DNA of 41,923 nt from NCBI GenBank assembly GCA_021813685.1, contig JAKAJS010000236.1, positions 1-41,923 of the forward strand. The letters run 5' to 3'. The stretch's first letter is position 1. Each line of letters opens with the position of its first letter. Of the stretch, positions 32,649 to 39,951 are shown in pieces. The notes beneath the pieces were generated by a model. That model saw only the letters and a program-made list of their open reading frames with translations, did not search any database and had not been told where the DNA came from. This stretch comes from Deltaproteobacteria bacterium (lineage in GTDB: Bacteria > Desulfobacterota > Syntrophobacteria > Syntrophobacterales > Syntrophobacteraceae). The translations under genes and the position numbers were made by a program.

Positions 32649-35051
32649 ATGCTGATAAGTCTTAAATGGCTCTCCGACTATGTTGACTGCCCGATTTCCC
32701 CCGAGCGCATCGCAGAAGGCCTGACGATGGCGGGGCTCGAAGTGGAATCGATCTCGCCCCGACATCCGCAGCTGCAAAACGTGGTGACTGCACGCATCGA
32801 AGCGGTCGAACCGCATCCCAACGCCGATAAGCTAAAGATTTGCCTGGTCCGTGGGCTCGAGGGGGATGTGCGCAGGATCGTCTGCGGGGCGCCCAACGCG
32901 CGCGCCGGGGCGGTTGCGCCCCTGGCTCTGCCCGGTGCGGTGCTCGCCGGTGGAGTCATCCGGGAAGCCAAAGTGCGCGGCGAATTGTCCAAGGGCATGC
33001 TCTGCTCCCAGAAAGAGCTGGGGTTGAGCGACGATCACAGCGGCATCTGGCTCCTTCCGGAAGATACGCCCGCAGGACTTCCTCTCGACGAGGCCCTCGG
33101 GATAAAAGACGTGCTCATGGAAGTGGCCATTACGCCCAACCGCGGCGACTGCCTTTCGATCATCGGCATTGCGCGGGAAATTGCGGCCCTTTGCAAGACT
33201 TCCGTGAAATATCCCCAAAGCCGCGTGGAGGAAACCGGTCCTCCCGTCGAGTCTCTTACTTCCGTCACCATAGACGACCCGCAGGGCTGTCCCCGGTATG
33301 CGGCACGGGTAATCCGGGGCGTTAGAATCGGCCCCTCCCCCGAATGGCTCAAAAACAGGGTCGAAGCCCTCGGCGTCCGCTCGATCAACAATATCGTCGA
33401 TGTAACGAACTACGTCATGATGGAACTGGGCCAGCCGCTGCACGCCTTCGATTTCAACCGGCTGCGTGAGCACCGCATAGTCGTGCGGAAAGCCGCGGCC
33501 GGCGAGCGGTTTACAACGCTCGACAACGTCGAGCGCGAACTGGCCGAGGGGACCGTACTGATTTGCGACGGCGTGGGCCCGGTCGCCATAGGCGGCGTCA
33601 TGGGCGGCCTCAACTCGGAAATCGAGTCCGCAACAAGCGACGTCTTGATTGAATCGGCCTATTTCGATGCGATCTCGATTCGCAGGGCGAGCAGAAAACT
33701 TGGCCTCAAAACCGAGGCGAGCTACCGGTTCGAACGCGGTACGGACCCGCACGGGGTGCTGCGGGCTCTCGACCGGGCGACGGCGCTCATGCGCGAGGTA
33801 GGAGGCGGTGAGATCGCGGCGGGCTTGATCGATGTCTACCCGACCCCGATCAAGCCTTGTGAGATCGATTTTCGGGTCGAGCGGGTAAACAGGTTCCTCG
33901 GAACCCAGCTTTCCGAAGAGGAGATCAAGGCTCTGCTGGAGCAAATCGAGATGGGCGTCGAAACACGTGAACCGGGAGTGCTTCGAGTGAGCGTACCCGC
34001 CTTCCGAAGCGATATAACAAGGGAAGTCGATCTTGCCGAAGAAGTGGCCAGGCTTTCGGGCTACGACTCCATCCCGGTCACCAGCCCCTTCGCTGCGGCC
34101 CAGGCCGCCGATTCCGACCCGCACCAGATGGAGCGCGCCCGCTTGAAGGAGCTTCTGACCGGCGCCGGGTTTTTCGAGGTCATAAATTATTCCTTCATTT
34201 CCTCCGATGCGCTGCGAATGCTGAGGTTTGCAGAAGGTGACTCCGCACCGGCCCCGATTCGCGTCAAAAACCCCTTGAGCGACGAGCAGGCGGTGATGCG
34301 AACCACCCTTTTGCCCGGGCTTTTGAACAACGCACGCTATAACATAGATCACCGCAGTGAGAATTTTAAAATCTTCGAGCTGAGCAAGGTTTTTCTCCCC
34401 GCAAAAGCCGGTCTCCAGGCCGAGGAGATCCATCACCTGGCCGGGCTTCTGGCCGGAAAACGCGTGCCGCTCCCCCTCTACGGCGACGGCGAGGTCGATT
34501 ACGCAGACGCAAAGGGAATTGTCGAGCATATCTGCTGGGCCTTACGCATCGAAGATGTGCGGTTTCGGGCAGACTCGCTTCCACCGTGGCTCGATCCTGC
34601 GGTTGCGGCTTCGGTGTACGTGCAAGGCGAAAGAGTCGGCGAACTCGGAAGGGTTCATTCCGAAGTCCAGGAGGCCTTCGATGTCAAGCGGCCCCTGTTT
34701 GCTTTCCGACTTGACTTTGACAAGCTTTTTGCCCTCAGAGGAGAGGGGGCGGTCTACAAAGGACTCCCCAAGTTTCCGCCCGTTCCGCGTGATCTCGCCC
34801 TGATTGCCGAGGAAGCGCTGCCCGTTGAGGAGCCTCTCGAGTTTATTCGCTCACTCAAAGAACCGCTACTGGAAAGTGTCGAGATATTTGATATATTCAA
34901 AAGCGATCAGATCGGGGCGAAAAAAAAGAGCATCGGCTATCGGCTCACCTATCGCGCCGCGGACCGCAGCCTTACCGACGAGGAAGTAAACGTCCTCCAT
35001 GGCCGGTTGATCGCAAAAGTGACGGATAGATTCGGAGTTTCCTTGAGATAG
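32649..35051 (+). CDS. pheT: Phenylalanyl-tRNA synthetase beta subunit
   Basis: 800 residues in the usual order: N-terminal B1 with the tRNA-binding OB domain (VVTARIEAVEPHPNADKLKIC), the B3/B4 editing domain (GVRSINNIVDVTNYVMMELG), B5 (SVPAFRSDITREVDLAEEVARLSGYD), the catalytic-like core (NPLSDEQAVMRTTLLPGLL) and the C-terminal anticodon-binding FDX-ACB domain (FPPVPRDLALI to VTDRFGVSLR). RASRKLGLKTEASYRFERGT is highly conserved. ATG at 32649 after GTGACCG. Confidence 0.98.
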   Translation: MLISLKWLSDYVDCPISPERIAEGLTMAGLEVESISPRHPQLQNVVTARIEAVEPHPNADKLKICLVRGLEGDVRRIVCGAPNARAGAVAPLALPGAVLAGGVIREAKVRGELSKGMLCSQKELGLSDDHSGIWLLPEDTPAGLPLDEALGIKDVLMEVAITPNRGDCLSIIGIAREIAALCKTSVKYPQSRVEETGPPVESLTSVTIDDPQGCPRYAARVIRGVRIGPSPEWLKNRVEALGVRSINNIVDVTNYVMMELGQPLHAFDFNRLREHRIVVRKAAAGERFTTLDNVERELAEGTVLICDGVGPVAIGGVMGGLNSEIESATSDVLIESAYFDAISIRRASRKLGLKTEASYRFERGTDPHGVLRALDRATALMREVGGGEIAAGLIDVYPTPIKPCEIDFRVERVNRFLGTQLSEEEIKALLEQIEMGVETREPGVLRVSVPAFRSDITREVDLAEEVARLSGYDSIPVTSPFAAAQAADSDPHQMERARLKELLTGAGFFEVINYSFISSDALRMLRFAEGDSAPAPIRVKNPLSDEQAVMRTTLLPGLLNNARYNIDHRSENFKIFELSKVFLPAKAGLQAEEIHHLAGLLAGKRVPLPLYGDGEVDYADAKGIVEHICWALRIEDVRFRADSLPPWLDPAVAASVYVQGERVGELGRVHSEVQEAFDVKRPLFAFRLDFDKLFALRGEGAVYKGLPKFPPVPRDLALIAEEALPVEEPLEFIRSLKEPLLESVEIFDIFKSDQIGAKKKSIGYRLTYRAADRSLTDEEVNVLHGRLIAKVTDRFGVSLR

Positions 35052-35061
35052 GGGGAAGCAC

Positions 35062-35436
35062 GTGAGCGAACAGGAAGGCCTAAAAGAAGCCGGCGGAGAA
35101 AGGAAACCGCACTGTCAGGTGGTTTTCGAAGCCGACGGGAAAACGTTTTCGGGCACCTCCGTTCATTTCAATGAACGGGGAATCCTGGTGATGTGCAAAA
35201 ACCCGGCCCGGCTCAACGCCAAGGGAAGACTCCTGCTCCGATTCAAAGGATTCAACAACCCTGTCGAACTAACCGGGGAAGTCGTGTGGGCAAACATTTA
35301 CGGCGCCGGCGACTCGCTTTCCCCCAGAGGAATGGGGATAAAATTTACCGGCGTTGACAGAGAGACGGAAAGAGTGCTCTCCGAGCTCTCCGCGCATGAT
35401 GCGCTCGCAAATGTTTATGCCTGTTACTATACCTGA
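35062..35436 (+). CDS. PilZ-domain-like protein, c-di-GMP site degenerate
   Basis: 124 residues. The strands GTSVHFNERGILVMCKNPARL and LTGEVVWANIYGAGDSLSPR followed by GMGIKFTG match the PilZ beta-barrel. The canonical RxxxR at the N-terminus is not visible (only ERKPHCQ), and the DxSxxG motif reads HFNERG, so c-di-GMP binding is doubtful. GTG start with GGGGGAAG just upstream; it lies 10 bp after pheT. No pilus or motility gene is adjacent. Confidence 0.7.
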   Translation: MSEQEGLKEAGGERKPHCQVVFEADGKTFSGTSVHFNERGILVMCKNPARLNAKGRLLLRFKGFNNPVELTGEVVWANIYGAGDSLSPRGMGIKFTGVDRETERVLSELSAHDALANVYACYYT

Positions 35437-35592
35437 AGAGCAGGCGAATGGGTGAGTGGGGGGACCTGGGGCCGCCCTGCGGGCCTCGGTCATCCGTCTT
35501 GATTTCGCCGGCCCGGCCCTTTTCCCCCTGCCCGTACGGCCCGGATTTTCCATTTCCGGCTGTCCCATCACTGTTTTGTAAAAGGTCGTCCC

Positions 35593-36138
35593 TTGCATTT
35601 TTTGGAAACAACCCTTGTCGCAATCGCTCTGGGCTGTGACGCCTTTGCCGTGGGAATGAGCGTTGGCGCACGCTTCTGCCTGCCTCGGCAGACCTTCAGA
35701 CTCTCGTTTCATTTCGGCCTCTTTCAGTTTATGATGCCAATTCTCGGCTGGCTTGTGAGCCGCAGGGTCCCCGAAGCAGTGAAGGTTTGGGGGCCGTGGA
35801 TCGCATTTGCGCTCCTTTTTTTCATCGGCTCGAAAATGATCGCAGAAAGCCTCAAGGGGCAGCACAAAGACCCGGGGGAATGCGCCGACCCCACGCGAGG
35901 CTTCAGCCTCGTCACACTCTCGGTTGCCTCGAGCATGGACGCCCTCGGGGTCGGGTTTGGCCTGGGGCTTCTGGGGTCGGCCCTGATCGCCCCCGCCCTC
36001 TGCTTCGGAGTGACCGCGGGGGTCATGACCTGGGTCGCCATGCAATTGGGGAAACGGTTGTCGAAGAATTTGGGAAGCTGGGTAGAAATTGCCGGCGGTC
36101 TGATCCTGATCGCACTGGCGATTGAATTTATTATATAG
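35593..36138 (+). CDS. mntP: Manganese efflux pump MntP
   Basis: 181-residue inner-membrane protein of six helices, two related halves. The acidic motifs ALGCDAFAVGMSVGARF near residue 15 and ASSMDALGVGFGLGLLG near residue 115 match the DUF204/MntP family, in which these Asp residues are needed for Mn2+ export. The frame begins with TTG at 35593 (MHFLETTLVAIALG) with AAAGG upstream. I do not see a yybP-ykoY Mn riboswitch in the gap 35437-35592. Confidence 0.93.
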   Translation: MHFLETTLVAIALGCDAFAVGMSVGARFCLPRQTFRLSFHFGLFQFMMPILGWLVSRRVPEAVKVWGPWIAFALLFFIGSKMIAESLKGQHKDPGECADPTRGFSLVTLSVASSMDALGVGFGLGLLGSALIAPALCFGVTAGVMTWVAMQLGKRLSKNLGSWVEIAGGLILIALAIEFII

Positions 36139-36213
36139 TGAGCAGTGAACAGTGATCAGTGATCAGTGGGGCTTCAACCCTCGGCACTTTTCACTGTTCA
36201 CTGCTCACTGTTC
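36137..36213. repeat. Short tandem GTGAnCA repeats forming a long inverted repeat
   Basis: AGTGAGCAGTGAACAGTGAT and continuing copies on the left (36138-36167), then after a spacer CACTGTTCACTGCTCACTGT on the right (36191-36213). The two sides can pair as a hairpin. It sits between mntP and purSL, ending about 10 bp before the start. Confidence 0.75.
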
Positions 36214-36224
36214 ACGGAGCTAAT

Positions 36225-39200
36225 ATGGTGAAAAGATTGGATACCTGCTTCAAGCCGGAACTCTTCGATCCGGAGGGCGCAAGCCTTTGCCGGCGCGTTC
36301 GCGACTATTTCGGCTGGGAAATAGGGGGGGCGCGAGTCATAAACATGCTGACTCTGGATACGGGCCTCTCGGATGAAGAACTGGAGGCGGCCCGCGCCGG
36401 GATTTTCACCAATCCGGTGACCCAGGCCTCCGGTTTCGGGGGCGGTTTTGTCGAGGAAGGCGCCGGGTTTGACTGGGCGATCTGGGTGGGGTATCGGCCG
36501 GGGGTTCGCGATACGGCGGGAAGTGTGGCGATCGAGGCGATAGGGGATCTGCTGGGAAAACCGCCGGCCCCGGGTGAGGCGGCCTACACCTCGCGGCTCT
36601 ACCTGCTTGAAGACGCTCCGCTTTCGAGAACTCAGGCCGAAACGGTGGCGCGCGAGCTTCTTGCCAACGAAATCATTCAGCAGTGGAAGGTTTATTCGAA
36701 GGCCGAGTGGGTGGCGAGCGGGGGAGCGGACATCGTTGCCCCGAAGGTGCTGCTTGCACACGAGCCCTCGGTTTGTGAAATAGCGCTCGAAAGCGACGAG
36801 CAGCTGGCGAGACTTAGCGACGAGAGAAACCTCGCCCTCAACCCGAACGACATTCCGGTGATCCGGAATTATTTTTTGAGACCCCGGGTGCTCGAAGAGC
36901 GCGCGAAGTTCGGCCTCTCGGCGCCCACCGACGTGGAACTCGAAGCGATATCCCAGGCGAGAAGCGACCATTGCAACCACAACACCTTCCGCGGTAAATT
37001 CCGCTACTTCGACCCCCTTACGGGCGAACGCTTCACGGTGGATAATCTCTTTAAGACCTGCATCCAGGCCCCCACACTGGCAATCCGCGACCGCAAGGAG
37101 TGGGTGGTCTCCGTTTTGTGGGACAACGCCGGCGTTGCCCGGTTCGATGCGAACTTCAACTACTCGGTCACCGGCGAAACCCACAACAGCCCGTCCAACA
37201 TGGAGGCGTATGGAGGCTCTCTTACCGGCATCGTGGGGATTTACCGCGACATCATGGGGGTCGGCAAGGGAGCGCGCCTCATTGCGGGCCTCTACGGCTA
37301 TTGTGTCGGACCCCGTGACTATGACGGGCCGCTCAAGCCTCACCTGCACCCCAGGCGTCTGCTCGACGGGATCGTTGAGGGGGTAAAGGACGGGGGGAAC
37401 AAGCACGGTGTGCCCACGCCCTTCGGGAACCTCTTTTTCCACCCCTCCTATCTTGGCAAGTGCCTCGTGTTTGTGGCCGCGCTCGGAATCATGCCCCGGG
37501 AAGTCGGAGGCAAGCCCTCGGAGCTCAAACAACCCGGGGAAGGCGACCTCATCATAATGAGCGGGGGGCGTGTGGGCAAAGACGGCATCCACGGCGTCAC
37601 CGCTTCCAGCGAAAGCTACGGGGCGGGCACCCCCGCCGGCCACGTTCAGATAGGGGATCCGTATACGCAAAAGAAAATGCACGATTTCCTCCTCGATGCC
37701 CGTGACGAAGACCTGATCACCTTCATCACCGATAACGGCGGCGGCGGGCTCTCCTCCTCCATAGGGGAATCGGCCGCCATGGCCGGGGGCGCTCGTGTCC
37801 GGCTCGACCGGGTGCCTCTCAAATACGAAGGCCTCGATGTATGGGAAATCTGGGTCTCTGAATCCCAGGAACGGATGACGATCGCGGTCAAACCGGAAAA
37901 CCTCGACCGGTTCCTGCAGCTTTCACGAAAGCATGACGTCGAAAGCACCGTGATCGGAAACTATGAAAAAACGGGAAAGCTGCGTTTGGAGTATGGGGGG
38001 AGAACCTGCGCCTGCCTGGACCTGAGTTTCTTTTCCGAAGATTTTCCTCAGTGGGAATTCGATGCGGAGTGGCTTTCGCCAAAGATGCGGGGCCTTACCG
38101 AACCGGTGCTCGGCGAGCCCCGAAATTTTGGGCCGCTCCTAAGCGCGCTTCTGGCCTCCCCCAACCTGTGCAGCCGCGAATGGATCCAGAGACAGTACGA
38201 CCATGAGGTACAGGGCGGAAGCGGAGTGAAGTTTCTGACCGGAAGGGACCGGGACGTTCCCAACGATGCAGCGGTCCTTCGGCCCGTGCTCGATTCGAAA
38301 AGGGGCCTTGCAGTGGCCCAGGCCCTCCTTCCCACCTATTCGGTAATCGATACCTACCACATGACGGCGGCGGTGATCGATGAGAGTGTGCGGCGTATCC
38401 TGGCGGTCGGGGGAAGGCTCGATGAAATCGGAGGCGTCGACAATTTCTGCTGGCCGTCCATTCAGTACCATCCGGTGGAAAATCCGGACGGCCGCTACAA
38501 GGCGGCACAGCTTGTGCGTGCAAACCTGGCCCTCCGGGATCTGTGCCTCGCCTGGTCCATCCCGCTTCTCTCCGGAAAAGACAGCATGTATGTCGACGGC
38601 TCCCTTCCGGGCGCCTTTGGCGAGCGCCACAAGGTGAGCGGTCTTCCCACGATGCTCTTTACGGCGACCGGAATCGTAGACGATGTCCTACAGGCACAGA
38701 CGATGGAAGCCAAGTACCCTGGCGACCTGGTGTATCTGCTCGGTGTGACTGCCGACGAACTCGGCGGCTCGGCCTATTACGAGCATTTCGGCTACACGGG
38801 AGAAAACGTCCCGAAAGTGGCCGGCTTTTCCGACCCCAAGACACTCGATCCGCAAAAATCCGAAACCCTTCTTTCGCTTTACCGCGCGGTACAGCAAGCG
38901 ATATCCTCGGGCCTTCTCGCCTCCTGCCACGGCATCTACAGGGGCGGGCTTGCGGTCCATGCGGCGATGGTCGCAATCGGCGGCCGGCTCGGGCTCACAA
39001 TCGATCTGTCCAAAGCCCCGGTCATGGAGGAAACGCTTCGCGATGACAGGCGCCTTTTCAGCGAATCGTGCGGCCGCTTTCTCGTAACGGTTCCCAAAGA
39101 TCGCGCAGCCGAGTTCGAGAAGGGCTTTACCGGATTGCCCTGCGGGCTGGTGGGCGAGGTGACGCAAAATCCGGAACTCGTCATTACGGGCAAATCCGGC

Positions 39201-39260
39201 AGGGAAATCGTACGAGAAAACATTTTTTCGCTGCGCAAGTCATGGATGGGAGAGTCATGA
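36225..39260 (+). CDS. purL: Phosphoribosylformylglycinamidine synthase, PurS-PurL fusion
   Basis: 1011 residues. Fourth step of purine synthesis: FGAR + ammonia + ATP to FGAM. The N-terminal ~240 residues are PurS-like (AYTSRLYLLEDAPLSRTQAE and TVARELLANEIIQQW), followed by the PurL core: ISQARSDHCNHNTFRGKFRY, VTGETHNSPSNMEAYGGSLT, and a second half ending GIYRGGLAVHAAMVAIGG. No class I glutaminase domain is present, so a separate PurQ must deliver ammonia. The ATG at 36225 has GGAG 5 bp upstream; 22 extra codons of the longer frame lie in the repeat. Its stop overlaps purE as ATGA. Confidence 0.96.
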   Translation: MVKRLDTCFKPELFDPEGASLCRRVRDYFGWEIGGARVINMLTLDTGLSDEELEAARAGIFTNPVTQASGFGGGFVEEGAGFDWAIWVGYRPGVRDTAGSVAIEAIGDLLGKPPAPGEAAYTSRLYLLEDAPLSRTQAETVARELLANEIIQQWKVYSKAEWVASGGADIVAPKVLLAHEPSVCEIALESDEQLARLSDERNLALNPNDIPVIRNYFLRPRVLEERAKFGLSAPTDVELEAISQARSDHCNHNTFRGKFRYFDPLTGERFTVDNLFKTCIQAPTLAIRDRKEWVVSVLWDNAGVARFDANFNYSVTGETHNSPSNMEAYGGSLTGIVGIYRDIMGVGKGARLIAGLYGYCVGPRDYDGPLKPHLHPRRLLDGIVEGVKDGGNKHGVPTPFGNLFFHPSYLGKCLVFVAALGIMPREVGGKPSELKQPGEGDLIIMSGGRVGKDGIHGVTASSESYGAGTPAGHVQIGDPYTQKKMHDFLLDARDEDLITFITDNGGGGLSSSIGESAAMAGGARVRLDRVPLKYEGLDVWEIWVSESQERMTIAVKPENLDRFLQLSRKHDVESTVIGNYEKTGKLRLEYGGRTCACLDLSFFSEDFPQWEFDAEWLSPKMRGLTEPVLGEPRNFGPLLSALLASPNLCSREWIQRQYDHEVQGGSGVKFLTGRDRDVPNDAAVLRPVLDSKRGLAVAQALLPTYSVIDTYHMTAAVIDESVRRILAVGGRLDEIGGVDNFCWPSIQYHPVENPDGRYKAAQLVRANLALRDLCLAWSIPLLSGKDSMYVDGSLPGAFGERHKVSGLPTMLFTATGIVDDVLQAQTMEAKYPGDLVYLLGVTADELGGSAYYEHFGYTGENVPKVAGFSDPKTLDPQKSETLLSLYRAVQQAISSGLLASCHGIYRGGLAVHAAMVAIGGRLGLTIDLSKAPVMEETLRDDRRLFSESCGRFLVTVPKDRAAEFEKGFTGLPCGLVGEVTQNPELVITGKSGREIVRENIFSLRKSWMGES

Positions 39261-39742
39261 AAAATCCTCTGGTCTCGATTATAATGGGAAGCAAGTCCGA
39301 TGTGCAGGTCATGGAGAGTGCGGCCCGGATACTTGAAAAATTCGAAATTGCCTATGAAATGAGAATCCTCTCGGCGCACAGGACCCCCGAGCAGGCCGCC
39401 GAATACGTAAGCGGGCTCGAACAGCGGGGTGTACGGGTGCTTATAGCCGGGGCCGGCTGGGCCGCTCACCTGGCGGGTGTATCGGCCGCCCATACCACAC
39501 TTCCGGTCATCGGCGTACCCATCGATTCTTCGCCGTTAAACGGAATGGACGCCCTGCTCTCCACCGTCCAGATGCCGCCGGGAGTCCCCGTGGCCACCAT
39601 GTCCATAGGAAAGGGAGGCGCCCATAACGCGGCCGTTTTCGCCGTGCGCATCCTCTCGCTTCTGGATACCGCGCTCGCAGAACGCTACCGCGCCTTCATC
39701 GAGAATATGGCGCAGGAGGTCATGGCGCACAGCAACCCGTAG
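39257..39742 (+). CDS. purE: N5-carboxyaminoimidazole ribonucleotide mutase
   Basis: 161 residues, the class I PurE size. [47 protein letters not shown] and [20 protein letters not shown], then [11 protein letters not shown], are typical. It turns N5-CAIR into CAIR. The family usually has AGGAAHLPG; here Gly is Trp at the third position (AGWAAH). The ATG overlaps the purL stop (ATGA). Its partner purK is not in the window. Confidence 0.95.
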   Translation: MKNPLVSIIMGSKSDVQVMESAARILEKFEIAYEMRILSAHRTPEQAAEYVSGLEQRGVRVLIAGAGWAAHLAGVSAAHTTLPVIGVPIDSSPLNGMDALLSTVQMPPGVPVATMSIGKGGAHNAAVFAVRILSLLDTALAERYRAFIENMAQEVMAHSNP

Positions 39743-39768
39743 GCAGCCAGCGGAGGCTGCAGGGAAGA

Positions 39769-39841
39769 GCAAAAGCGCGGGGAGCCGTGCCCCCCCGCAC
39801 CCCCACAGGTCCGTTTGCGGCGGCGCAGCCGCCGCAAACGG
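39769..39841 (+). repeat. Two-hairpin 3' element, copy B (after purE)
   Basis: The 41-bp block at 39769-39809 matches 14225-14265 at 40 of 41 bases. It is followed by a perfect 14-bp stem, CCGTTTGCGGCGGC (39811-39824) with its complement at 39828-39841, loop GCA. The arms share no sequence with those of copy A. The block begins 26 bp after the purE stop. From 39842 to 39951 I see no gene. Confidence 0.85.
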
Positions 39842-39951
39842 GACGCCGGCACCTTTGGCGCCCATGATGGCTGACACGATGATCGTCATGGCCCCGCCGG
39901 CTTGGCAATCCTGTCTGCGGCGACACGCCGCCGCCGCTTGGATCGGGTGAG

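Noticed and set aside
32832..34529. Minus-strand open frame of 565 codons
   Set aside because: Antisense to pheT, whose domains are complete.
35437..35592. yybP-ykoY manganese riboswitch before mntP
   Set aside because: I could not find the conserved helices; the gap is merely G+C rich.
36198..37682. Minus-strand open frame of 494 codons
   Set aside because: Antisense to the PurS-PurL fusion and without recognisable motifs.
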